Virus record (IMG/VR): IMGVR_UViG_3300020421_000079
Span: 1-33,887 of that record
DNA length: 33,887 bases
Strand: one strand, 5' to 3'
DNA from: a virus
Under the pieces are notes generated by a model. The model was not told the origin of the DNA. It did not search any database and worked only from the letters and a program-made list of their open reading frames with translations. Within the stretch, counting starts at the first letter, position 1; the number at the start of each line of letters is the position of its first letter. A program made the position numbers and the translations under genes. Positions 23,470-30,610 of the stretch are shown here, piece by piece.

Positions 23470-24513
23470 AGTGTATTTACCATGATCAAGTCCACCGGAG
23501 TAAGACTTCATGGCAAATACCGACTCAACCAAACTTCTTGCACCTCCACCGAGATCAGGAAGCTCACGGACATTCGTTTCTTCTGCAAAAGCTACTTCAA
23601 GTTGGCTCATGTTCAAAATGAACAATGTGTTCTGCCCAACAGAAGCATCATAAGCACCGGAACCATCCCGTGCATCCTGCTCCAAGAAGCTCGATAGGTT
23701 CAAGGTTATCACGCCAAAATCCGTGTCGATGATATCAATGGAAGTAGCAAGCCTACCTTCATCAGTATCACGATTAGACATCACAATGTTATTTGTTCGT
23801 GGAGTGAACAAAGTGAACTCAGAGATAGTCTTCTTTACTCCGGTTCCGCAAAGACCAAAAAAGGACTTATCGGACTCTCCGGTTTGCTCGTAAATAGACT
23901 GAAGAATACCACGCAAATCTTCTTCTTTCGCACTTGCTGTAGCAGATGATGCAATTGAATCAGATGGAGTTAAGAAATCAGTTGGAACAGGCAAGGTGCC
24001 TTGTGCTGAACTTGTGATCCATTTTCCCAATCCACGAGTTTGATAAGGCGCTGAAGAAGTTTCCTGATTGGTCTCTTGAGAAGAACAAAGAGTACTTTCT
24101 ATATCGCGCTTATGTGCCACTAAACTTTTCGCAATCGAATTTGCCATTTCCTTCTTGAAGCCGACTCCGGCAATATCAGAAGTCATGTTAGCAAGACGAG
24201 AAACTTTTGGAAATCTACGAGCGTACTGAACATACACTTGGCACTTCGCCCTATCATCGTAATTTTCAAAATCCGAAGAAGTAGTATCAACTCCATCTTG
24301 TGGAATCGCATCAGAAACTCCGCTTGTGTAAGTTGCTCCGGCAACGATATTGGTTTTATGCTTATCAACACCCCACTCTAAAAGTGAATTCTTTGGTGCT
24401 GATCCTTTTTTTACCTGACTTAAAAATGGTGTACTCTTTTTATCAATAACTACCAAGAGGTCTGCTAATGATTCCCGTTTAAGTGATTGGTCTCTTTCAA
24501 CTATTCCTGCCAT
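23461..24513 (-). CDS. major capsid protein (DUF5309/SU10-like), 350 aa
   Basis: The shell protein, presumably HK97-fold. The first 60 residues match the form seen in the DUF5309/SU10 capsid group: a helix, then KKSTPFLSQVKKG (26-38) and a strand before EWGVDK. A segment with NYDDRAKCQVYVQYARRFPK (about 84-103) corresponds to the family's central strand region. The end (SYSGGLDHGKYTL) is also usual. Length is normal. A very strong ribosome binding site (GGGAGGG) precedes the ATG, as expected for the most abundant virion protein. The gene follows the scaffold candidate, and its stop is followed by repeated TAG codons in all frames. The family name is from memory of patterns, the capsid role also from gene order. 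Confidence 0.85.
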   Translation of the reverse strand: MAGIVERDQSLKRESLADLLVVIDKKSTPFLSQVKKGSAPKNSLLEWGVDKHKTNIVAGATYTSGVSDAIPQDGVDTTSSDFENYDDRAKCQVYVQYARRFPKVSRLANMTSDIAGVGFKKEMANSIAKSLVAHKRDIESTLCSSQETNQETSSAPYQTRGLGKWITSSAQGTLPVPTDFLTPSDSIASSATASAKEEDLRGILQSIYEQTGESDKSFFGLCGTGVKKTISEFTLFTPRTNNIVMSNRDTDEGRLATSIDIIDTDFGVITLNLSSFLEQDARDGSGAYDASVGQNTLFILNMSQLEVAFAEETNVRELPDLGGGARSLVESVFAMKSYSGGLDHGKYTLS

Positions 24514-24534
24514 AATTTTTCCCTCCCTAGGATT

Positions 24535-25470
24535 TTATAATAATGATTCAATATAACTAGACGCAGAATCGAGATCACCTGACTGAGCTTGTTCATAGAG
24601 TTTTTTCTTTGTGGAAGTTTTACCTTTCACAACACTAGGATTTGCCCTGCTTGGTGCTGAAGGAATCTTGGGAGCAACAGAGGTTTTTTTTGTGGCAGAA
24701 GTTTTTGCTTTTATTGCTTTAAAACCTTCGACTGCATAACCTATGGTTATTAGTCCATATGGGTCTTTTTTAACATAATTAGCAATGTCCGGATTCATAG
24801 AAATAATTTTATTCATTTCCACTTTTTCCGGTGAACCATCATCCTTGAGCCAATCAAAAGTTTTAAGTGCGATTTCGTGATTTTGCTGTCGTAATTGAAT
24901 CCTCTGACCAACTGCCGGAATGTTTTTCCGTAAGTCTCTATCGGTCTGTGCCATCAATTTTCTAGCTTGATCAGAATCTACTTCATGCTCACTTCCGGAT
25001 TCGTCAATGTACTCTCCCCCGTTAGGGTTTTCGAGCAACCAATCTCGTAAGTGTTCAGCATCATTTTCTCTTTGTTTCAAATCTTCAAAAGTCTCAACAC
25101 CTTCAAATTGATCTAACCCTTTCTGCGGTTGCTTTTTTAAGGATTTTATTTCCTCTTCAAGCAATTGCTTTTCAGCTTCTGCTTGATTTTTAGCTTCAAT
25201 CAATTTGCCAATTCGTTTTTTGACTCCGTCTGAATCTTCTGTTTTAGCTTCAGGCTCCGGTTCAGGTTCAGGTTCAGGTTCTGAAATTTCAGCACCTTCT
25301 TCCCCTTCTTCTTCCACCTCTGATTCTTCCTCGACTTCTTCAGTCGATTTGCTGTCAATGAGCGATTCGTCTACTCCGCTTGCCTCCATAATGTCGGCTA
25401 GAGAGACGATATTTGATTCTTCGTTTTCTGCTGTTTCAAGAGGCGCGACCTCAGTTTCTGTGTCTGTCAT
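24535..25470 (-). CDS. capsid scaffold protein candidate, 311 aa
   Basis: Scaffold proteins guide capsid assembly and then leave. This protein has the expected form: an acidic, disordered first third (MTDTETEVAPLETAENEESN and a long Glu-rich stretch with a Glu-Pro repeat), a Lys/Glu coiled-coil (about residues 85-115), and a helical end with basic patches (STKKKLYEQAQSGDLDSASS) of the sort that contacts capsid protein. It lies directly before the capsid gene. ATG 25470 gives the natural acidic start. A GTG at 25545 would add 25 residues that look like translated leader. Neither start has a good ribosome binding site. The leader instead contains two small hairpins (25479-25494 and 25541-25554). 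Confidence 0.75.
   Translation of the reverse strand: MTDTETEVAPLETAENEESNIVSLADIMEASGVDESLIDSKSTEEVEEESEVEEEGEEGAEISEPEPEPEPEPEAKTEDSDGVKKRIGKLIEAKNQAEAEKQLLEEEIKSLKKQPQKGLDQFEGVETFEDLKQRENDAEHLRDWLLENPNGGEYIDESGSEHEVDSDQARKLMAQTDRDLRKNIPAVGQRIQLRQQNHEIALKTFDWLKDDGSPEKVEMNKIISMNPDIANYVKKDPYGLITIGYAVEGFKAIKAKTSATKKTSVAPKIPSAPSRANPSVVKGKTSTKKKLYEQAQSGDLDSASSYIESLL
25249..25278 (-). repeat. hexamer repeat encoding Glu-Pro in the scaffold gene
   Basis: Five consecutive hexamers, four of them identical (TTCAGG on the plus strand, one CTCCGG), encode a Glu-Pro dipeptide repeat in the scaffold protein. It is probably an extended acidic linker and a site of slippage. It is coding and not a CRISPR or regulatory repeat. 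Confidence 0.8.
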
Positions 25471-25590
25471 AGGTTTGGATTCGTTTTGACGAATGGAATA
25501 ATTTCTCAAGTTAAGTACTTGGGGACAGACTGAAAATTGCTTCACATAAGTGAAACATCAAGGAAGACAATGAACTTGTGGCAAGTTGGG

Positions 25591-25842
25591 CTAAATTTGC
25601 CTATACCACACTTTACGAGTTAGTTGCTTGTGGTTCTCGTTCCAAGATGATCCACGATGCATTTCGAGACTTCCATTCTCTAATCCCTTACGGATTAATT
25701 TGTGACATCGTGCATGACCTACTCCGGCATTTTCTTGAAATTCTATTGCCGTAAACCAACCTTCTCCCTCCGGTTCATTTCCTTGCTTTCCGGATAAAGT
25801 TTGTAAAGTTTTTGCCCAATTTATGTTTTTTGGTTTTGCCAT
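25591..25842 (-). CDS. winged-helix-like small protein, 83 aa
   Basis: A GGGGA element precedes the ATG at good distance, inside the end of the phosphoesterase gene. The core GWFTAIEFQENAGVGHARCH followed by KLIRKGLENGSLEMHRG has the form of a winged helix: helix, turn, recognition helix, then a wing ending in KVWYRQI. Small proteins like this are common in phages and plasmids and are presumed to bind DNA. The target is unknown. Its location just before the scaffold and capsid genes would suit a local regulator, but that is inference. Confidence 0.6.
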   Translation of the reverse strand: MAKPKNINWAKTLQTLSGKQGNEPEGEGWFTAIEFQENAGVGHARCHKLIRKGLENGSLEMHRGSSWNENHKQLTRKVWYRQI

Positions 25843-26546
25843 AAAAATTCCCCGTCAAATTTTCGAACAGGATAGCAAGCCCAAGATTTATTTGAGTAAT
25901 ACCCGTAAACCCATCCTGCTTCGTGTGCCAAACGATTTACCTTCGCTCGATTCCAATCCATCGCACAAGTTGCTAGGCATCCGGCTGAAAATCCGGCTCC
26001 CCCTCCTCGCCTTGTAATTGAGGCAAATTGAATGGAATGAATGTGACCATGAACAACTAGACCTCCTGATTGACCAAAAGTTTCAGCATGACGCTTGGTT
26101 GCAGTTACCCCGTGATAAAACCCGTGAATAAAATTTATTTTACCCAATGACAATATTCCCTTTTCTACATCGTAAGGATAAAGCTTACACTTCATGGAAC
26201 GACATTTCTTTTCAATATCTTTAATACCCATCTTTGCGGTATCACGGATTATTCCTACTGAATGCTTTTTAGCAGTTTGCCACAAACGATCATCATGGTT
26301 GCCAAGCAAAAAATGGTGAGGGCGAAACTTATCTAAAAATTCCATTCCTGCTTCAACATCTGCTTCCATCGAAGCATTTTTTTCAGCTACATCAGCACTT
26401 CGCATGAGAGGTGAAAAATCAAAAAGATCACCTCCAAATATTCTTACATCCGGATTAAATTCTTTAGTAAATTTTAGTAAATTTTCTACAGCATCGTAAT
26501 CCTGCTTGTCTCCGTGCAAATCGGAGCAATAGACAAAACTTTTCAT
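25821..26546 (-). CDS. calcineurin-like metallophosphoesterase, 241 aa
   Basis: All five blocks of the metallophosphoesterase superfamily are visible: SDLHGD (Asp9, His11), GGDLFD (Asp40), LGNHDD (Asn83, His84), a histidine block INFIHGFYHG (His141, His145) and VVHGHIH (His166, His168, His170). These residues bind two metal ions and cut phosphoester bonds. The substrate could be a nucleotide, nucleic acid or phosphoprotein and is not shown by the sequence. The end has six cysteine/tryptophan-rich segments of unknown use. It lies within the capsid gene block, between portal and scaffold, and is coupled to a 49-residue protein. Its 3' end overlaps the next gene by 22 bases. Start ATG 26546 is preferred to a GTG one codon earlier. 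Confidence 0.9.
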   Translation of the reverse strand: MKSFVYCSDLHGDKQDYDAVENLLKFTKEFNPDVRIFGGDLFDFSPLMRSADVAEKNASMEADVEAGMEFLDKFRPHHFLLGNHDDRLWQTAKKHSVGIIRDTAKMGIKDIEKKCRSMKCKLYPYDVEKGILSLGKINFIHGFYHGVTATKRHAETFGQSGGLVVHGHIHSIQFASITRRGGGAGFSAGCLATCAMDWNRAKVNRLAHEAGWVYGYYSNKSWACYPVRKFDGEFLWQNQKT

Positions 26547-26695
26547 CACTCCTCAATGACGATAATGTTTCCTATCAATTCAAATTTTAAAGTTTCTAGG
26601 ACTCCGACACATTGACGAATGGTAAGTCCTTTTTCTAAAAATTCGTTTACTTTTTCACCTAGTTGGTCTTGTAACTCATCTTCCCATTCTTCCAT
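26546..26695 (-). CDS. acidic protein, 49 aa, coupled to phosphoesterase
   Basis: The frame begins MEEWEDELQDQLGEKV and continues as helix to a hydrophobic end (LIGNIIVIEE). An AGAGGA element stands about eight bases before the ATG, inside the end of the previous gene, which it overlaps by 37 bases. Its TGA shares a base with the ATG of the phosphoesterase gene (TGATG). The good ribosome binding site and exact coupling argue for translation. No family is recognised. Because of the coupling it might act together with the phosphoesterase. Confidence 0.6.
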   Translation of the reverse strand: MEEWEDELQDQLGEKVNEFLEKGLTIRQCVGVLETLKFELIGNIIVIEE

Positions 26696-26964
26696 TTTTT
26701 ATATTCCTCTATTTGAGATTTAAGTGTGGTTAGGGAATCAATTCGTCCGGACGAATGACTTAACATTTCGGCACTCTGTTTAGGGTCAGAGATATCTGAT
26801 ACAGCAGATAATAAATTATTATCGATTATTGAATCTAAAGCTTGCCAAATTTTCGAACCCTCACCTTGGTCTTTAAAAATTTGTGCGATTTCGTCCTGTG
26901 TTAGTAATTTTGGATATTTTACCAACCGGACTCGTCTTTTATCAAATAATTTTAGAAAATTAAT
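26659..26964 (-). CDS. small helical protein downstream of portal, about 101 aa, start uncertain
   Basis: The C-terminal part is well defined: helices around SKIWQALDSIIDNNLLSAV, then SDPKQSAEMLSHSSGRIDSL and a basic end. Small helical proteins of this kind sit after the portal in many podoviruses, with unknown role. There is no ATG at a sensible place. Upstream ATG starts at 27060 and 27039 (codon 8 of the longest frame) would overlap the portal gene by about 100 and 80 bases. A strong GGGAGGG ends four bases before an in-frame ATT at 26964, and a TTG stands at 26925 behind a weaker GAG. The coordinate given assumes ATT initiation. The open frame itself is convincing, its start is not. Confidence 0.6.
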   Translation of the reverse strand: MNFLKLFDKRRVRLVKYPKLLTQDEIAQIFKDQGEGSKIWQALDSIIDNNLLSAVSDISDPKQSAEMLSHSSGRIDSLTTLKSQIEEYKKWKNGKMSYKTN

Positions 26965-29110
26965 ATTGCCCTCCCTGCTGTGGCTGAGATTGCGACTGAC
27001 CAATAACAGGCTTAACTCCGACTCGACCAATCTGTGCATTCTCTTTTTGCATAATTCCAAATTGTAGAAATTTCATTCTGTTTTCTGCTAGTTGTTTAAC
27101 CAATGGTTTTTCCTGCATTTTCTGCTGAAGTTCCTGCGAGGTCTGAAGAAGTTGCTGTGCAACCTGAGAACGAAGCTCAAAGTTCAAACCTTCTTTTGGT
27201 TGCGGTTCAATTTCTGCCATTATTTTAATCCATGAAATTTGTTCATCATCGATTTCCTGTTGGCTTGCAGTTGCCGGATCACGGACAACACTTTTTGCCA
27301 ATTGTGGGTCAATTGACTCTGCCATTAAGGTAACCAATTTGTTCCGGTCAATTGCGGATTCTGTATCAAATTGAGTAAGCTGAGTTACTGAAGCAATTTT
27401 CTTTTCCATGAACTCAGGGTTCAAAGTATCAACTGAGAATCTAAGGCTTAGGTCATATCGTCCCTGAATATCGTCCGGTTGAATTGCGATTTCTTCCGGC
27501 GCACCTCCAACAATCCGAGATACGAATTCAGGACTCAAGTATTGTTGGCACAAGCAAAGTGCCTGACTGAGCGCCTCTCTCCATGAATCAAGCCAACGAT
27601 TCACCATGCATTGGTTATATAGTTGATTCGTCATTGGGTCTTGAGACTGACCAAAATATTCATTTGCATCTGCTTCTGCCCGTTCTTCAGCCTCTATGGA
27701 ACCGGAAGATGGTGCAGGAGGATTTAACCATTGTATATCATCCGGACGGGTAATTGTTATTTGTGATGCCGGAGCAATAATTGTGTTCAATGCTCCTCTT
27801 CGAGCGTTGGTCAAAAGAGGAGGTAAAGTGCTTATTTGACCTTGGTCATTTCTAAGGTCACGCTGAACTTTTATTTCGTATTGGTTAGGTGCGCAGATTT
27901 CTGAAATACCCCGTGAGTCCATAATCGAGCGAGATAGTCTTTCTCTCGAAAAAAGAACAAATGGCATTTGATTATGCCCGTACTGCAAAAGTTCATGTTT
28001 CCCGTAAGAATCATTTACATGAGGGGAAAATGCTGTGCAGTAAATTGCCGGAACATTCGTATCTTCATCATAGCATCTTTTGTAAGAATAAAAGATTTCG
28101 TACAGATCGTCATAGTCTCCCTGAATGCCTCGCCCAAGCGTATTTTGTTGAACCATTGAGGATCGGTAATTCATGTCTGCTACTCCGGATGCACCTCCGG
28201 CTTTTTCTAAAACAGACTCTACAAATTCTTCGTCAAAACCTTCAGTATTGATTTTGTCCCGTAGCTCAGTTTCTGACATCCATTCTCTACGCATGATAAC
28301 CCTTGCACGATCCAAGTCGGTGCAATTTGCATCAACGAAAATGTCATCATACAATCGATGTGCTACAAATCGTGGGCGATTCTCATGCTGTACCGGAGCC
28401 GGAAGCTTTGCCTCTCCGGTTTCACGAAATTGTTTAAGACCTTTTTTTAGCGCCTTTTCTTTTACCCCAACAAATATTTGGCTCATTAGCATGAGTGCCT
28501 GATCAGTCATGTCCGGATCATTAAGCATCATTAAAATTTGCTCAACATCCTGTTCCTGACCTCCCATATCTTGGATCAACATAACTAAATCTTGGACGGA
28601 AAATCGTTTCATTCGCATGATCGTTTCCTGTTGCCAATAAATTCCAAGAATAGCAATTGCCGGAGAGGATGAAAAAAGTTCCTGTGCTAAAATTTCTACT
28701 TCCCTTCGTAATTCAGGAAGCATTTTTTGCTCGATAAAATAAGACAAAAGTGAACCCCAATTTGAAGCTTTTTTATTATCCTCTACCTCAACTCCGGTTA
28801 CACTTAAATTTGCTCGAAAGAATGCCTCGGAAACCATGTGGACATGACGATTGATATGCTTGTCAGCAACCCTGATCTTGGTATCTGATGCACCTTCCCA
28901 AGGATGTGGTCTGTGACCAATATATTCTTCGTGCTTTCGGTTATCCGGACTTTCACCCTCCCATTTACAATATCTAATATTATCGTAATCTGATCGAAGT
29001 TGTAGATTTCTTCCGGCATCTTCTATGATTTCAGCTAATTCGGATTGAAGTTCTGCAACATCCGGTTTATCGGACATTTTATTTTTATCTTCATTGTATC
29101 CCAAACTCAT
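26960..29110 (-). CDS. portal protein, 716 aa
   Basis: The portal forms the ring at the capsid vertex through which DNA is packed and to which the tail attaches. Recognition rests on the N-terminal region HPWEGASDTKIRVADKHINR (about residues 69-88), a pattern typical of podovirus-type portals, on its length, and on its place before scaffold and capsid. The long middle is mixed helix and strand, and the C-terminal 120 residues are helical and Gln-rich (QQLLQTSQELQQKMQEK), as expected for a barrel or crown region, ending in a flexible QSQSQPQQGGQY. The start at 29110 has a GGAGG at good spacing. A later ATG at residue 12 is weaker. The gene's last codons carry a GGGAGGG that may serve the next gene. 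Confidence 0.9.
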   Translation of the reverse strand: MSLGYNEDKNKMSDKPDVAELQSELAEIIEDAGRNLQLRSDYDNIRYCKWEGESPDNRKHEEYIGHRPHPWEGASDTKIRVADKHINRHVHMVSEAFFRANLSVTGVEVEDNKKASNWGSLLSYFIEQKMLPELRREVEILAQELFSSSPAIAILGIYWQQETIMRMKRFSVQDLVMLIQDMGGQEQDVEQILMMLNDPDMTDQALMLMSQIFVGVKEKALKKGLKQFRETGEAKLPAPVQHENRPRFVAHRLYDDIFVDANCTDLDRARVIMRREWMSETELRDKINTEGFDEEFVESVLEKAGGASGVADMNYRSSMVQQNTLGRGIQGDYDDLYEIFYSYKRCYDEDTNVPAIYCTAFSPHVNDSYGKHELLQYGHNQMPFVLFSRERLSRSIMDSRGISEICAPNQYEIKVQRDLRNDQGQISTLPPLLTNARRGALNTIIAPASQITITRPDDIQWLNPPAPSSGSIEAEERAEADANEYFGQSQDPMTNQLYNQCMVNRWLDSWREALSQALCLCQQYLSPEFVSRIVGGAPEEIAIQPDDIQGRYDLSLRFSVDTLNPEFMEKKIASVTQLTQFDTESAIDRNKLVTLMAESIDPQLAKSVVRDPATASQQEIDDEQISWIKIMAEIEPQPKEGLNFELRSQVAQQLLQTSQELQQKMQEKPLVKQLAENRMKFLQFGIMQKENAQIGRVGVKPVIGQSQSQPQQGGQY

Positions 29111-29301
29111 GCCATGACCTCCGGTTTGATGATTTCTTCAATCTCTTTCCGGACAAAATAAGCTCTAGCACCCTTACGGAAATATCTTGGTTTTAGGATA
29201 CCATCAAGAATCCATTTGGTAATCTCGTTATCATCGAGACCCAACCAATCTTTTACTTGTCCTCGCCTTAATAGGGCGGTAGTTGGTGCAACTTGATCCA
29301 T
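29107..29301 (-). CDS. excisionase/MerR-like small HTH protein, 64 aa
   Basis: The sequence RRGQVKDWLGLDDNEITKWI (residues 12-31) is a helix-turn-helix with the wing following (ILKPRYFRKGARAYFVRKEI). This is the usual form of the excisionase/MerR-like domains found in small phage DNA-binding proteins. The family binds DNA as regulator, excisionase or small-terminase DNA-binding part. It is a second candidate for the packaging-site recognition protein, since it is coupled directly to the portal gene (4-base ATGA overlap). The GGAG before its ATG has almost no spacing and is held in a hairpin, so translation may be controlled. Confidence 0.6.
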   Translation of the reverse strand: MDQVAPTTALLRRGQVKDWLGLDDNEITKWILDGILKPRYFRKGARAYFVRKEIEEIIKPEVMA

Positions 29302-29325
29302 CTCCGAAAAAACACATCCGGAGAT
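29300..29325 (-). promoter_or_regulatory. hairpin over the start of the 64-aa HTH gene
   Basis: The arms ATCTCCG and CGGAGAT pair perfectly over 7 bases with a 12-base loop that includes six T residues. The 3' arm contains the GGAG and the first bases of the start codon of the following gene. As RNA it would hide the start. As DNA it is an inverted repeat next to a DNA-binding-protein gene. Confidence 0.45.
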
Positions 29326-29335
29326 AATCTGTCAA

Positions 29336-29521
29336 CTACTTATTTTTTTCCCTGACTACAATTTCGTCAATTGCTCTGCCAATATTTGGATTCTTGGTAA
29401 GTAAATACTTTTTAGTTTCCGGCTTTACCATAGTGGTAACCATTACTCTGCGAAGCTCAGTTGGCAGTTTTGGTCTGCCATGCTGATTTGCTCTTTTTCC
29501 TCCCCATGTTGATGTAGTCAT
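29336..29521 (-). CDS. ribbon-helix-helix-like DNA-binding protein, 61 aa
   Basis: After a flexible start with GRPKLP, the pattern is a short strand (RRVMVTTMV), a helix (KPETKKYLLTK) and a second helix beginning with Asn-Ile-Gly (NIGRAIDEIVVRE). This order and size match the CopG/Arc-type ribbon-helix-helix fold, in which a dimer puts the strand into the major groove. The leading GRPK is also a minor-groove contact motif. The start is coupled to the upstream stop (TGATG), with a GTG one codon earlier as an alternative. A small repressor or architectural protein is likely. The assignment is by pattern only. Confidence 0.55.
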   Translation of the reverse strand: MTTSTWGGKRANQHGRPKLPTELRRVMVTTMVKPETKKYLLTKNPNIGRAIDEIVVREKNK

Positions 29522-29709
29522 CACTTGATTCTCATATAAGAAGAAGTATCACGCAAGCTAAATATCTTCTTTGTATTTGTATTTATGACAATACAGCATG
29601 ATTTGCTATCATAAACTAACTTTTGGAGTAAAGGAGATGCCTTTGCCTGACTTGGTGGAATCTCTAAAATTTCTGCTAATCTAGCTTTTACTTTTTTATC
29701 TGCACTCAT
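29521..29709 (-). CDS. hypothetical protein, 62 aa
   Basis: The ATG at 29709 lies just after the stop of the previous gene and begins MSADKKVKARLAEILEI. A longer version from TTG 29754 would overlap the upstream gene by 38 bases and is less likely. A basic helix is followed by IPPSQAKASPLLQKL and a beta-rich end with two adjacent cysteines (SKSCCIVINTNTKKIFSL). No convincing ribosome binding site is seen. The stop shares one base with the next ATG. No family is recognised. Confidence 0.5.
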   Translation of the reverse strand: MSADKKVKARLAEILEIPPSQAKASPLLQKLVYDSKSCCIVINTNTKKIFSLRDTSSYMRIK

Positions 29710-29716
29710 ACTGATG

Positions 29717-29971
29717 TTATGATTTTCCGGTATGAAGGTTAATGAAATCGACAATGTCTCTTTTCCTAGTCGATTTTAAATGACAAAGTTTTGGCTCATC
29801 ATCGATATCTTCATAAAAAGCTGTACATCCATCATCATCCGGATCATTTAAAACTTCTTGTGCGCATTTTTGCTGTTCACGAATCCACTTTTTTGCTTCT
29901 GCTTTATTGCAGAAAAACATTTCTGTATTGTGACCTTCAAATGAGTTATATGATACTTCGTAAATTTTCAT
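29717..29971 (-). CDS. hypothetical acidic protein, 84 aa
   Basis: Starts MKIYEVSYNSFEG behind an AAGGA-type ribosome binding site that lies inside the end of the preceding gene, with an ATGA overlap. A predicted strand, a helix (NKAEAKKWIREQQKCAQEVL) and an acidic loop with DPDDDG follow. Asp and Glu are frequent in the middle. The strand-then-Lys/Ala-helix pattern is loosely like that of the 69-aa neighbour and of the 100-aa protein at 32-334, so these may be distant relatives, but similarity is too low to claim. No function can be named. Confidence 0.6.
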   Translation of the reverse strand: MKIYEVSYNSFEGHNTEMFFCNKAEAKKWIREQQKCAQEVLNDPDDDGCTAFYEDIDDEPKLCHLKSTRKRDIVDFINLHTGKS

Positions 29972-30177
29972 TGTATTTTTTCCTTTCCGACAAACCGGAT
30001 ACTATGTTTTCCATAATGTAGTTCGTCTACTTCTTTGTATTTGGTTAGTATTAATTCTTTTAAATATTGTTGAGCTTTTCTTTTTCCTGAAAAGTGGGCA
30101 ATGGGGTATCCATTCCGGTGTATAGACCAAGGTTTGCCATAGCAACTTGAGAATCCGTCATAAACTATTTTGTCCAT
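29968..30177 (-). CDS. hypothetical protein, 69 aa
   Basis: The start at ATG 30177 is favoured because the sequence ATTAGGAGGTATAACA stands directly in front of it, the best ribosome binding site of the cassette. A longer frame upstream would overlap the 82-aa gene fully. The product begins MDKIVYDGFSS, has a small beta-rich part (GKPWSIHRNGYPIAHFSG) and then a basic helix (KRKAQQYLKELILTKYKEV). The beta-then-helix form resembles small phage proteins of unknown role. Its stop overlaps the next ATG (ATGA). Confidence 0.6.
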   Translation of the reverse strand: MDKIVYDGFSSCYGKPWSIHRNGYPIAHFSGKRKAQQYLKELILTKYKEVDELHYGKHSIRFVGKEKIQ

Positions 30178-30406
30178 TGTTATACCTCCTAATCGTTTCA
30201 AACTCTGCCTCGGAGATGAATAAATCATCGTTAAAGCAATAGTATACATGAAGGTGAGTCCGTGAGTCCCAAAGATAGATGTACCACTTCCGGTTAAGGT
30301 AGGTAGGTACTTCGTCACCACAGCATCCTATGCGAATGCCAACGGGGTAACCGGATTTCCAATTATACGGACAAGCATCCGTGCGAGATTTAAGTTCTGT
30401 TTTCAT
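30158..30406 (-). CDS. hypothetical protein, 82 aa, Cys/Tyr/Trp-rich
   Basis: Small protein rich in aromatic residues and with four cysteines (Cys12, Cys28, Cys29, Cys57). The N-terminal half looks beta-rich (WKSGYPVGIRIGCC, then KWYIYLWDSRTHLHVYY) and the end is a charged helix (SEAEFETIRRYNN). No family is recognised. A metal-binding role for the cysteines cannot be shown. The 3' end overlaps the next gene by 20 bases and supplies that gene's strong ribosome binding site, so the two are probably translated together. Confidence 0.5.
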   Translation of the reverse strand: MKTELKSRTDACPYNWKSGYPVGIRIGCCGDEVPTYLNRKWYIYLWDSRTHLHVYYCFNDDLFISEAEFETIRRYNNGQNSL

Positions 30407-30412
30407 ATCGTT

Positions 30413-30583
30413 TTAAACTCTATTTATCTTAAAATGCTCCCTAAGTTCGACTATCTGATCTTTAATTTCTTCGATAGTTAGTGGTGATTGTATTCCACTT
30501 TGCTTTATTACAGATAATGCGGTTTTAAGAGTGATGATAGCATTTTCAGCGACATCCTTTTTAGTTAATTTTTTTTTGTTCAT
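30413..30583 (-). CDS. hypothetical protein, 56 aa
   Basis: First gene after the repeated motif copy C. It begins MNKKKLTKKD and continues as two helices (residues about 10-30 and 37-53) joined by GIQSPLT. It is Lys- and Ile-rich. A GTAGGT element sits just before the ATG. The stop is six bases before the ATG of the next gene. No family is recognised. The helical and basic start would suit a small regulator or inhibitor, but this is a guess. Confidence 0.5.
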   Translation of the reverse strand: MNKKKLTKKDVAENAIITLKTALSVIKQSGIQSPLTIEEIKDQIVELREHFKINRV

Positions 30584-30610
30584 ACCTACAACTTACTTTA
30601 TCTTATATAA

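Noticed and set aside
25249-25278. Hexamer repeat as a possible CRISPR or regulatory array
   Set aside because: Units are contiguous with no spacers and encode Glu-Pro in frame.
25205-25489. Plus-strand Ser/Gly-rich frame opposite the scaffold gene
   Set aside because: Its Ser-Gly repeat is the antisense of the Glu-Pro repeat. Not an independent gene.
25471-25545. GTG-started extension of the scaffold protein
   Set aside because: Adds 25 residues unlike the acidic start and has no ribosome binding site.
26965-27060. ATG-started extension of the small gene after portal
   Set aside because: Would overlap the portal gene by about 100 bases without a ribosome binding site, and the extension looks like a shadow of the Gln-rich portal end.
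30178-30321. Upstream extension of the 69-aa gene
   Set aside because: Lies inside the 82-aa gene, whereas ATG 30177 has an AGGAGG directly in front.
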